Assembly (NCBI GenBank): GCA_002914845.1
Contig: JXTC01000610.1
Span: forward strand, 57,612 to 121,611
Source of the DNA: Trema orientale
Lineage: Eukaryota > Streptophyta > Magnoliopsida > Rosales > Cannabaceae
Length of the DNA stretch: 64,000 bases
Reading direction: 5' to 3'
The notes beneath the pieces are model-generated. The model was not told where the DNA came from and made no database searches. It saw only the letters and a list, made by a program, of their open reading frames with translations. Both the position numbers and the translations under genes were made by a program. How positions within the stretch are numbered: position 1 is the first letter of the stretch; every line of letters starts with the position of its first letter. This document shows, in pieces, positions 10,438 through 21,101 of the stretch.

Positions 10438-12258
10438 TGTTGGGATATTTGTCCTAAAAAGCATATTTTCAATTATACCCTTTGAGTATAAAACTTTCTC
10501 TTATATGCAATTATGATATTTGCTAGATTAAACTATCTTTAGTTGTATAGTTTATTTATCTGAAAAAGATTCCATGATTTTGGTTATGTATAAAGAAACA
10601 AACATGATTAAGTGTTAATTATGGGGAGACTTGTTTCTTTATCTAAGTCTAAATGAATTAGTTCACAATCTGTAAATAAAGATGGAATACTTTATTTACT
10701 ATAGGTTGTAGTGTTTGTCTATCTCAACGGGAATGATGTGTCTCAAATCATTGAAGTATATGACTTCTGATAGAAACACTAGTACAATATAAATAATTTA
10801 TGTGTATTGAACTGGATCAGGCAATATAAAGAATTGGAGTACCGTAACTCAATTCTTATATTACCATAAACTAGCTCTTAGCATATAGATCTTAATCCTT
10901 GATATTTGATTGGACTTGCTTTCATGGATTGTAGCCTTTTGATTTGTTAAAAGACTAACCTCTATGAAATTTGAGGTGAACTCTGGCATATTGGAGGTTA
11001 TGGTTTATGAATTGATGGGAACACCAAATATTAAGGACACTATACATTANGACACTATACATTAATGCCACTTTAGGTTCTTTCAAGATTCATGGAATAA
11101 TTAAATCTAATATCTTAGTATTCACTTTGTGAATTGGTTGATAATTTTGTCTAAATGGCCATAGAGAACAAAATTATTGACAACATTATTCCTTGATAGA
11201 AAGATGGTAACTTAAAGGTAAATAGGTGTTGGAGGGGTATTACGGTAATTTCACCTATCCAACTACGGCATTGTATAGGGATTCTATGTGTGGTATAGAA
11301 TATGCTAGATGAATCGATTAATCAAGACTAGTTGATTAAATCTCTTTAAAAAGTATGACATTTAATCTAAGAGTGCAGTATTGGGTCTTTAGTGGAGTGT
11401 CCCCTTTACTAATAATATTTATATAAATACCATAATAAGAGTTATTATGTATTTATCATATTATTGGAGCTTAGATTATTTGGATCCATTAGGTCCCTTG
11501 TCTAACTCAATAAAGTTCATTAATTGGTTGGTGGTATTCGTAAAATTAGTTTCATAAAACTGTGTAAAATAATGATTCTACACAGAAGTTGGTATTTTTA
11601 TAAATAAGTTTCATGGGTTGGACATATTTATAAAAATACACCCAAAGCCCAAATTGGAGAACAAGCCCAATCCTAGTTGGACTAGGGTTAGCAGTTTTTT
11701 GGCCTCATATATATAAGATACGTGAGAGAAAAAACTGCACAGTAATTCTGAGTGTGTTACATGAAAATTACAGAGGGAGAGAGAGAGAGGATTTTCGGCC
11801 ACCCTAGGCTGAGTGAGAGAGAAAAAGTTTCCTGCAACCTCACACTCTCATCTCACATCCCGGTGTTCCATAAGATCAAGAAGGTGTTCTTGATCGTTCT
11901 CCAACGAAGGATTCAACTTGGTGCCTACTCATCTCATCAACCAAGAGCAAGAGGATAGGCAAGAAGATCTAGGGTTGGAGGTTTAATCACCATCAACAAG
12001 GAGATTAAGGAAGGAGCACGCTACAAGAGGTAAACCCTAATCCCATCTCTAGGGTTTGTGCATCTAGATTTGATTTATGTTATATATGATCCTGTATATA
12101 ATATATGCATGTAATATGGTTATGAAAATTATTTTCATGTAAAAATTTTAAAACCTAAATCCGCTAATTATTCCATTGCGTTCATAACGTGATCATGTAT
12201 TTTCCATAGTTTTGCATGCATGTATGTTTTTTGCCCTAAGTGTTAGGGAATTCCAGCA
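10438..12258. mobile_element. Solo LTR of an LTR retrotransposon
   Basis: The element starts TGTTGGGATATTTGTCC and ends AGGGAATTCCAGCA, so it has TG...CA termini with a short imperfect inverted repeat (TGTTGG/TGCTGG). It is flanked by a perfect 5-bp target duplication, atatt, at 10433-10437 and 12259-12263. No internal retroviral-type coding lies between, so recombination between two LTRs probably left this 1.8-kb solo copy. A TATA-like run lies near 11708-11717. The start is typical of plant copia-class LTRs; family not assigned. An N at 11050 sits between two copies of the same 14 bases. Confidence 0.85.
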
Positions 12259-12307
12259 ATATTTACATATATAAATATATATGGGGCAAAAGTTGGAAAG
12301 CTAGGAA

Positions 12308-12562
12308 ATGTCAACCATAAAGAGATGGCCATCCTTGACCAAATTTAGCCACAACAACAGCAACATATCATCATCAGATCATCAAAGTGGCAGTAATAAG
12401 GTCTCATCAAACAATCTCGTTGAGGAGGATTACCTTCTTCATGCCGTCTATGTGGGGAAGGCTAGGCGGCGGTACTTGGTCAGCTCCGAAGTAGTGGAAC
12501 ATCCTCTGTTTCAGAAGCTAGTGTATAAGTTTGGCGGCGGCGACGAGAACGATGGTAATTAA
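12308..12562 (+). CDS. SAUR-like auxin-responsive protein, C-terminally short
   Basis: This 84-residue ORF ends in the conserved SAUR core AVYVGKARRRYLVSSEVVEHPLFQKLV (written in part: YVGKARRRYLVSSEVV, then EHPLFQKLV). SAURs are small auxin-induced proteins that inhibit PP2C-D phosphatases and so promote cell expansion. Most are intronless, about 90-180 aa. After the core this copy runs FGGGDENDGN and stops, so the usual C-terminal segment of the SAUR76-79-like group is missing. No continuation was found downstream. The start codon lies 49 bp after the end of a solo LTR, so its native promoter is displaced or replaced. It may be a truncated pseudogene or a short functional gene. Confidence 0.65.
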   Translation: MSTIKRWPSLTKFSHNNSNISSSDHQSGSNKVSSNNLVEEDYLLHAVYVGKARRRYLVSSEVVEHPLFQKLVYKFGGGDENDGN

Positions 12563-12796
12563 TAATAGATTTACATGTATTCCTTGAATCCTTAAATTAT
12601 CACACAAAGACCTATATAGTCTTACTTGTACATTAATAATGATACATTGCTTTTCTTTTCTTCTTCCTAATATATCGCTTTTCTATAATATAATGGGTGG
12701 CTCTATTATCACCTTTTTTTTTTTTTCTCCCACTTCTCTTTTAATTACTTAGTTATTTATTAAAATATCCTTTTTAGATTAACATAAATACCCTTA
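12563..12796. other. AT-rich spacer
   Basis: This short stretch lies between the SAUR-like ORF and a MITE. It is AT-rich with a poly(T) run near 12715-12726. No conserved SAUR C-terminal coding was recognised here. Confidence 0.4.
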
Positions 12797-12804
12797 TATA
12801 TAAT

Positions 12805-13335
12805 TAGAGGTGGCAAAAATGGGCGGGCCAGCCCAGCCTGGCCTGCCCAAAGGGGGTTTAGGAGGGAAAATTGGCCGGACCGGTCCATTCTTGGCCTAAA
12901 TTATTATTTTTTTAAAAAAAATAAGATTATTATTTATATAATTAGTTAAAAATATTAGAAATTTAAAATAAAATTTATAAAAAAATAAATATGTTTGATA
13001 AAAATTTATAAATAATTAAATAAGATAAAAGTATAAAAGTTGAATCGTTGATTAAAAAAAGTTTAAAACAAAAATCTTGAGAAAATTATTTAGAATTAGA
13101 TTGAAATTTGAAAGTATGAAAGAAAAGTGAAGGAATGTGTATTTATAAGTATTGGAAAAAAATTTATATTTAAATTTATTTAAAACTTTAAAAAAAATAA
13201 AAAAAGTATTTTTGGCAGGCCTAGATATCTAGGCCCAACCCGATCCTATCCCTAGGGCCAGCCTGGCCCGGCCCGCGGGCCACAATGACAGGCTGCGGGC
13301 CAGCCCATTTGGCCCAGCCTGTTTTGCCATCTCTA
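12805..13335. mobile_element. hAT-type MITE with GC-rich ends
   Basis: Terminal inverted repeats are tagaggtggcaaaaatgggc at the left and, as the reverse complement of the right end, tagagatggcaaaacaggct. An 8-bp target duplication, tatataat, is present at 12797-12804 and 13336-13343. The start TAGAGGTGGCAAAA and the 8-bp duplication fit the hAT superfamily. The body is AT-rich with no transposase. Both ends are unusually rich in GGCC/GGGCC, in contrast to the core. Confidence 0.85.
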
Positions 13336-13343
13336 TATATAAT

Positions 13344-15002
13344 ATATAATAAAATTTAATTTCTTCACACCCCAAATAACATACTCTCAAACCTAATTTT
13401 TATATATATATATTTTTTTGAACCTCTTTAAAATTGAGTTAACAATTATCTAAATTAAGGTGCAAATACCATTTTCAAACTCACGACAACTTTAATATCC
13501 CGAATGATGGATCAATGTAACTCAGAATTTTTCAACTATATAGTAGAACATGTCAATACCAAAATTTTAAGAGCAACTTTCATGGTTTATTCTCACTTTG
13601 GTTAATAATAAAATCACTAGGGCATATAGATATTTTATATTCTACATGAATCTAGAAATGTAGAAATAATTACTCTAGTGAGGCTTGAGTTTTCAACCCT
13701 TCAATTTGTTCTTGATTGTTTTTCCGAAGGGTTTTAGATCTAATAATATTATACCACTCCTCAAGAAAGACGAATTCTTCTTCAAATTCTTCACTTTTTA
13801 TTTTATAATATTAACTTTAATAGAATCAAAATCAGATCCATTAGCAAAAATTTCGTCAACAAGACTTCTCTTCCAAACCGTCCATCTTCATACACTCTGC
13901 AAGATATTCGTAAGAAGAAATGACTTTTCAAAACTAATTCCGTTCTATAAATAGTTTTCCACTCTCCAACATTGGCTTCCATTTTAAGTTCTGTCTTATA
14001 GGTCATCATATAGTAAGCAATCTAAATTGGGAACGAGCAAAAAAAAAAAAAACAAACCAAAATAAGGAAAACCCCCCCAAACAAGGTTAAAAAAAACCAC
14101 CAAAAAACCGAAAAAAAAACCAAGAAAAAAAAAAAGATCTAGCATTAATTTTAATGCTGCATTTAAGCATTCAACAATAAAAGAATTTGAACTCACAAAA
14201 AATAAAAAATTTGAAAAAAAATTCAAATATAAGAGGTGTGTGGAGAATTTTTTTATTTTTTATTTGGTGAAGTGTTATTTTTGTACTTGAAACGAATTTA
14301 AAAAGGGTGTTAGACGAAATTTTTCAATCCCTTAGGGGGTTTGATTAGAAAAGGGATAGAAGGAGGAAAGAAAAAAAAAAAAAAAAGTAACAATAGAGTT
14401 ACCCTAATATAAATTTAGTGAATGATGTGATTTCCTCCTTTGTAAGGCTACACTGGTTGGAGAGCCAACAACAACGCGATCGTCCACGTCAGTTAAACGC
14501 CGTCGTGCCCCTTTCCATAAGCATATACTATACTGTACTATACTAATTACAAGATTCTCGTGGGCCCTGAACTGGGTCGGGCCGGGCCGAGCCTCCTCTT
14601 CTTAACGATCCAATAATTAATACGACACCGTCAGATCACAACCACATTTTTCCATTTAAAAAAAAAATTTGTTTTTAAAATATAACTCTCTTCGAATTGC
14701 CTATTTTATTTTTTTGTGTCAAGGCAAAAGCCTTTTATTATTTATATTTTTTCTTAAAATTCTTTTTATTTCATGTTCTCATGCTTTCTCTGTAAGCTTA
14801 AGCGTTCTCTCTCTCTCTCTCTCTCTATAAATTTCGTCCCCCACCCCCACTGAAAACCCGCCGGCGCTTCCAATTGTGAGGGAGAACCGGGTTTTGAATT
14901 ACCGGCCCGGCGAGCGGATCCGATTGTACGGTCTAATCCGAGCAAAGTTGGGCTCTTCCTAGATTATCCCCAATTGTTGAATTTTTTTAAGGAGATTAGT
15001 CT
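13344..15002. other. Intergenic region and RBR gene promoter
   Basis: No gene is seen before 15003. Poly(A) and homopurine tracts occur at about 14038-14137. The last 550 bp become richer in GC and look like a promoter, with a CCACGTCA motif (about 14483-14490), a GGGCCGGGCC motif (about 14578-14587), a (CT)n tract (about 14804-14825) and a TATA box. Confidence 0.45.
14826..14832 (+). promoter_or_regulatory. Probable TATA box of the RBR gene
   Basis: TATAAAT follows a (CT)n tract and lies 171 bp before the start codon, leaving room for a 5' UTR of roughly 140 nt. Position and sequence fit a plant core promoter; the transcription start was not determined. Confidence 0.5.
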
Positions 15003-18000
15003 ATGGAGGATTGCTTTAGCAGCGACGATGATTGTTATTCCGATCGGGACTCTCTCGACGGGCTCGATAACGAGGACTCTGGTTCGCACTGGGCCCCTTC
15101 TAAGGGACCCTCGAGTAAGGTATTCGATTTGTGTGTTTTCTTTCTTTTTTTTTTGGGGTTTTTTTTTTTTTTTTCATTAATGGGATTGAATTCGTGATTA
15201 ATGTGAGGTAAAGTTGTTAAAAAGTGGTGCTTTTTATCGCCTTTTTGTGGGATTTTTTGTTGGGTGAGTGCTGATTTTGGCGTTTTTTTTTTTGTTTTTT
15301 TCTTTTTTGTTCTTGTTTGGTACATGAAGGTTGGGATATATGATTATTGTTTGAGGTTGTATCAGTTTTGAAATTGTGTATGGTAATTGTAAAGGCACAT
15401 TCTTTTGCTTAATGGAAACTGAAAATTGATGGCGAAAGTACGTGAAACTGTTTCTGTTTGAAACTTTTAGCTTTCTACTGGGTATTAATCTGGGAATTGA
15501 GCTGTTGGATGTGCTGATTGTGTTGAATGTATGTGTATTGATACTTATATGCATAATTCCATCTCTATTTTGCATGATGTGATCTTTGTTGTTGGGTAAG
15601 TTTCCTAAATATTGCACTTTAAATGTCTTATTTGTATATCAAAGTACAAAATTTGAATGCATAGATAAAGAAAATACTGGGCTTTTTCATTAGAGAACTT
15701 TGGGAAGAATTTTCAGGGGCTTTATGTTTCCAATTTAATAGTTTTATTGGGGAAGTTTATCGAGTTTCTGTAAACCCCTTTTGGCTTTTGCAGGTAATAA
15801 CAAAAGAATCTCTTTTGGCTGCACAGGTGAGACACTTGATATTCATCACTCATCATTTATTTTATTTTATTTATTTATTTATTTATTTATTNTGGTTGGG
15901 TGTTTATCAAGTGTGAGTAAAACATTTGTTAACTCTGGATGCAATTTTGTAGAGGGAGGATTTGCGCAGGGTAATGGAATTGCTGTCCGTGAGAGAGCAC
16001 CATGCTAGAACTCTACTTATTTATCACCGCTGGGATGTGGAGAATTTATTTGCAGTGCTAGTAGAGAAGGGAAAAGGTAGCCTATTTATGGAAGCAGGAG
16101 TTTCACTAGTTGACCATCAAGATCTTGGCTTACCACTGCCTCCTACTGTAATGTGTGAAATATGTATAGAGGATGTACCTAGTGGTGACACGACAAGAAT
16201 GGACTGTGGTCATTGTTTTTGCAACGACTGTAAGTGCTTGTGTCTGGAAGATTTTTGCTTTTATAAGTGTTCTTTTAACCTGTGCCTGTCTAGAAGATTT
16301 TTGCTTTTATAAGTGTTCTTTTAACCTGTGCCTCTCAATTTCTTCAATTAAACTTAAAAGGTTAGTCTCTCTGAATCATGAATTCAAGAAATTGCTGTTG
16401 TTCTGCTACGTCTTTTCTTATCCCATGGCAGTTATTATTATTTGTTATTATCAATACTGTTTGTCAATTTTCATTCTTTATTTCTCTTTTGATTTATTTT
16501 ATTTTGTCAAATACAGGTTGGACAGGGCATTTTGTTGTTAAAATAAACGAAGGTCAGAGTAAGCGAATAAAGTGTATGGCACACAAATGCAATGCAATAT
16601 GTGATGAGGTTGTTGTTAGAAACCTAGTTAGTAAAACACATCCAGATCTGGCAGAGAAATTTGATCGTTTCCTTCTTGAGTCATACATTGAGGATAACAA
16701 AAGAGTCAATTGGTGCCCAAGTGCCCCTCATTGTGGGAATGCTATACGCATTGAGGATGATGATTTTTCCGAGGTAGAATGTTCGTGTGGTTTGCAGTTT
16801 TGCTTCAGTTGCTTATCTGAAGCACACTCGCCTTGCTCATGTTTAATGTGGGAGCTTTGGGTTAAAAAGTGCCGGGATGAATCAGAGACAGTTAATTGGA
16901 TCACTGTCCATACAAAGCCTTGTCCCAAGTGTCACAAACCTGTAGAAAAGAATGGTGGGTGCAATCTTGTGAGCTGTATCTGTGGGCAAGCATTTTGGTG
17001 AGGATTCTTCTTAGCTTTACTCTTGTATCTTGGGTTCTTCTTAGCTCTAATCTTTTATGTTTTTCATTTTCACCTTAATTTTATACATTTTTATTATAAC
17101 ATGTGTATTCTTTTTATTCATATATCTTTTTAGTCATGAATATTCCGTTTATTCCATGTATCTGTTTATTAATGAAATTTACTCGGTTAAAGGGTCATAA
17201 TGGTCTACCTATGTATGATTGTGAAAATTGATTCCTCACTATTGACACTGGAACTTCAAAATTCTGAAATGATTTAAAATAATTTCGAGTGTTCAGTTTT
17301 GATATTTTACTATGATCTTTATCAAAGAAGATTTGGTGAAAATAAAATTTTCTAACTTCAACTTCTTTTTAGCGTTACGAGGGAGAGGTTGAGCAGAAAC
17401 TGCTGATTGTCTAGTTAGGTGGTAACCAGTTAAAGTTGTTTCTATGGTCTATTGGACCCTCTTTGCTAGTTTAGCATCTGGAGATCATTTGCTTAATTTT
17501 TGTCATGTTCCACGAGTCTATCAGAAAGTCGTTGTTCGCTTAACCATCTGGATTTCAGGCTCACATAGTTGTCATTTTTCTTATGTGCCATTTTGTTTCT
17601 TAGAGAGCCTTTTTAGTAAAATAATATATTGCTTTTTTTAAAAAAAAAAAAGAAAGTGGGGCTTAACTAATGACCACCACTTGTTACAAAGTTAAAGGAA
17701 AATAACTCACATACTTGTCACTGCTAAGGTTTGAACTCATGACCCTCCAAACTTACACACACATCCCTCAAACCTTAGATCAATTGAGCTAACCTCAGTT
17801 GGCTTAAATAGTATATTGTTTACTCAAAAGAATTTTATCCTATATGTATCGGTTAAATTGTTTTAGGCTGTATACCTGTCTGCACAGTTGAATAAACTGG
17901 TATTTTCATTTTGTTGTCGCATTTGGATTTTTTTATCAATATTTTCTTCATACGGAGATTGAAGCTAATATATTCGTCCTTTCCTCTTGAGGCAGTTGGC

Positions 18001-19186
18001 TGTGCGGTGGAGCGACTGGGCGAGACCATACTTGGTCAAGTATTGCAGGTCATAGCTGTGGCCGATACAAGGCTGACGGAGAGAAAAAAGCTGAGAGGGC
18101 TAAGCGGGATCTTTATCGCTATATGCACTATCACAATCGCTACAAAGCTCACACAGATTCCTTTAAACTAGAGAGTAAATTGAAGGAGACTATACAAGAG
18201 AAGGTTTCAGTTTTAGAAGAGAGGGATTCGAGACTTAGAGATTTCAGTTGGGTACATAATGGGCTCTACAGACTTTTTAGATCGAGGCGGGTTCTTTCTT
18301 ACTCTTACCCATTTGCATTTTATATGTTTGGAGATGAGCTTTTTAAGGATGAAATGACAGATAATGAAAGGGAGATAAAACAGCATTTATTTGAGGACCA
18401 GCAGCAGCAGCTCGAGGAAAATGTTGAGAAACTATCTAAGTTTTTAGAGTCGCCATTTGATCAGTATGAGGAAGATAGAGTCATGAAGGTAAGGATGCAA
18501 GTGATCAATCTGTCAGCAGTAACCGATAAGCTCTGTCAGAAGATGTAAGTCTTCCTATGGATTTGATTTTAAGTTCTCAAACGCTCTTAAAATGCTTGCT
18601 TTCAGAAATATTCTCTTCTTAATACTTATGCTTTTCTAAATCCCGTGCAGGTATGAATGTATTGAGAATGATTTATTGGGTCCTCTACAACTAGGTATCC
18701 ACAATATAGCTCCTTACAGGTCAAAGGGCATTGAGAGGGCATCAGAACTTTCTGTTTGCTGGGGCAATAAAGTCAATAATTCTGATAAAGCTGTGCCATT
18801 GCATTGTGGCTCAAGTGGTATTAAACCCTTTTTGTTTTTTAATAATTATCTGCCACCATTTAAGATCTTCCTTTTTCATTTCTATTTTTGTTTTATTTTA
18901 TTATTTCGCTTGAAGGAAAACACGATCCTGATAACACTATACTAGTTTGGCCATCTTTTGTTCTCTGCAAGTGGAGCTGACACATTCTGAATTTACAGGA
19001 CGAACAACGGAATCTGACCAACCTTCTGGCTCTGGGAGTTCAGATGAGAGTGGATTCTCTTCACGGAAACGTCCTAGGAAGGACATTTCAGGTGGTGGGA
19101 AACATCCTAGGAAGGACGGTTCAGGTGGTGGCTTTTTTGATTTGAATTTACCAGCAGCAGACATTGTTGACAGAAGTGAGCTCTAA
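15003..19186 (+). CDS. ARIADNE-type RBR E3 ubiquitin-protein ligase
   Basis: Seven coding exons (15003-15119, 15794-15826, 15953-16229, 16517-16997, 17996-18544, 18651-18817, 18999-19186) encode 603 aa. The protein has an acidic N terminus, then RING1 from about Cys118 (CEICIEDV ... CGHCFCNDCW), an IBR domain at about 190-255 and RING2 at about 278-306 (CPKCHKPVEKNGGCN ... CGQAFCWLCGG). An Ariadne helical domain rich in KAERAKRD and Gln/Glu runs follows. RBR ligases take ubiquitin from an E2 onto a RING2 cysteine before the substrate; here that is Cys291 in GGCN. The His two residues later in human HHARI is Leu here. The C terminus has FDLNLP, an EAR-like DLNxP motif, and a nuclear-type RKRPRK stretch. 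It best fits the ARI5/7/8 group. Introns carry a SINE and a small tandem repeat. The first ATG after the TATA box is used. Confidence 0.92.
16241..16334 (+). repeat. 46-bp tandem duplication in RBR intron 3
   Basis: Two nearly identical copies begin tgtctggaag (16241) and tgtctagaag (16287). The duplication starts 12 bp after the exon 3 donor and does not alter coding. Confidence 0.85.
17632..17806 (-). mobile_element. tRNA-derived SINE, second copy, in RBR intron 4
   Basis: This is the reverse complement of the element at 1232-1405, with A-box-like ttagctcaattgat, B-box-like gagttcaaacc, the shared segment gtggtcattagttaagcccc and an A-rich tail. The flanks aataatatattg (17620-17631) and aatagtatattg (17807-17818) form a 12-bp target duplication with one mismatch. 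It lies antisense to the host gene, so its tail appears as poly(T/A) in the intron. Confidence 0.82.
19067..19132 (+). repeat. In-frame 33-bp duplication in the last RBR exon
   Basis: Two consecutive units encode KRPRKDISGGG and KHPRKDGSGGG, an 11-residue basic/Gly repeat just before the FDLNLP motif. Confidence 0.85.
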
Positions 19187-19922
19187 AAGTAGCAAGCTTC
19201 ATATAGAAACAGGTGTACAGTCTCCATCTCCAGTGTAAGGAACAGACCCCTCTTTTGGTACGATGGTATTGGATTAAAAAACCCCGGTGCTTTACATATT
19301 GGAAACTCGTATTTTTCCTACATGTCCTTTTGTCTCGTATTAAATATCTTGGATGACACTTAAGGGTTACTTGTTTCTAGGTCTCTTATATTATCGATTT
19401 GAAAATCCTTAATTTGTACATAGCCTTTTGTGGGCTTTAGGGGCGCTTCATATGTAGAGTATCACCTGAAATTTGGGCAACCTTTAATATTACTTTTGAG
19501 ACATATCCTTTATTTTGGGTTTGGTTTGTTTGTGAAAATACTGTTTTTCCTAAACTGAAGAATAGACTTATTGTCTTTCCTCTGTTAAAATAGATCCCAC
19601 TTCGTGAAAAGATTGAAATGGCTAGTGTTATACGTGACAATTCCTTCAATACATTAACGTGATAAAACTAAATAATCATGTCACGTAACGCGTGACAAAG
19701 TTATTACTTTATTTGTTATTCTCTTAATTTCAACTGGCACGTATTACTTCACATTAGATTATTTTTGTCATTAAACAATGTGGCTTTATTTTTTCAGAAA
19801 AAAAAAAGACGACTGGTTTGTTTTTCAATTTACAATAAACAAACGAAAAGGGTTAATTTTTTTTTTCCTTTTTTTTTAAAAAAAAAACCCTTTTTGGACT
19901 CTAGAAATTAGAGTCGAATTGA
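19187..19922. other. 3' UTR and spacer
   Basis: This is the probable RBR 3' UTR, then AT-rich spacer with homopolymer runs near 19795-19890. No gene is seen. Confidence 0.4.
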
Positions 19923-19930
19923 TTGTGATT

Positions 19931-21093
19931 GAGAAATTTCATTAAATATGCTCTAAATATGTGTTATTTACAAGCATATGACTCCTCCACTAATTGTTCG
20001 AAAAATATGACTATTGACCCAAATACCCCTAAAAGCATAGTTTTAGTTATTTGGTTTTGAAAAAAAAACAGAAGAAAAAAAAAGAAAGAAAGGAAAGAAC
20101 AATCTTAGGCGGTTATTCTCTTTCGCTCTTAGTTCAGTCGTTCTCTTCTTCTCCTCCATTCACTATTGAAGCTCCTTTGCACTCTCTCTCTCTCATTCAG
20201 TCGGACTTTGAGTTCTCACTCTCTCTCGCTCTCATCTCTCTCGTCAATGATGAAGAAATTTTTATTTTTAAATGTTGTGGGCATAATTTAAAATAGTTTG
20301 TATTTGAGTTTCGAGATGTTATATTGTGGATTTTGTATTTGAAATTAAATTTGGATCAATTTATAAGAATTTTCTGAAAATTTGGACTAATTACTCCGAC
20401 AAATATCAAAAATTTCGATGTATTTTGATGCTATTTCGATGCTAATTAAATAAAATTCAGTATAATTGCAATGAAATGTGTTTTTATAAAGGAATTTCGA
20501 TGCATTTCCATAATAATTCGATGCCATTTCAATGAAGTATGTTTTTATAATGGAATCTGATGAATTTCAATGAAATTCGATGATAATTCGATAGCATTTC
20601 AATGAAGTGTGTTTTAATAATGGAATCTGATGAAATTTGATGATAATTTGATGCCAATTCGATGACCATACTCAAATTTTCAGATTTTATTATAAAAACA
20701 TACTTCATTGAAATGACATCGAATTTCATCGAAATTCATTTAAAAGTTCGATGTTCGTCGGGGCAGCTAGTCCAAATTTTCAAAAATTCATAAAAATTGA
20801 TCCAAATTTTATTTCTAATGCAGAATTGATCACAGAACATCTCGAAATTCAAACTAACTATTTTAAACTATACTCATTACGTTTCTTTAAGCTTTGATTG
20901 TTAAGAAAAGATTAAGAAGAAGCATAGAAAAAAAGAAATTGAAGAATGAAAAAAAGTGAAAGAAAGCTAAGTCTAAGTTTCGAGAGTAGTTAAGTCTTTT
21001 CAGAGAGGTTTTGTCATATTTTTTGAAGTTTTATTGGGACAGTCATACAGTTATAAATAGCTCATATTTGGAGCATATTTAATGAAATTTCTC
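19931..21093. mobile_element. Long foldback DNA transposon (non-autonomous, MULE- or hAT-like)
   Basis: The two halves are inverted repeats of each other over most of the length. The left end reads gagaaatttcattaaatatg and the right end is its complement. Further inward, tttcgagatgtt and aaatttggatcaattt recur in inverse order near 20310-20370 and 20780-20850. The target duplication ttgtgatt flanks both ends (19923-19930, 21094-21101). The centre (about 20400-20740) is made of short degenerate units around aattcgatgccatttcaatgaa. No transposase is encoded. Arms of more than 400 bp suggest a MULE-type foldback, while the 8-bp duplication fits hAT better, so the superfamily is left open. Confidence 0.8.
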
Positions 21094-21101
21094 TTGTGAT
21101 T

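Noticed and set aside
15035..15617. Lysine/asparagine-rich minus-strand ORFs
   Set aside because: They are antisense to exon 1 and the T-rich first intron of the RBR gene.
20051..20296. 81-codon ORF after a poly(A) run
   Set aside because: It lies inside a foldback transposon arm and is made of (CT)n repeats.
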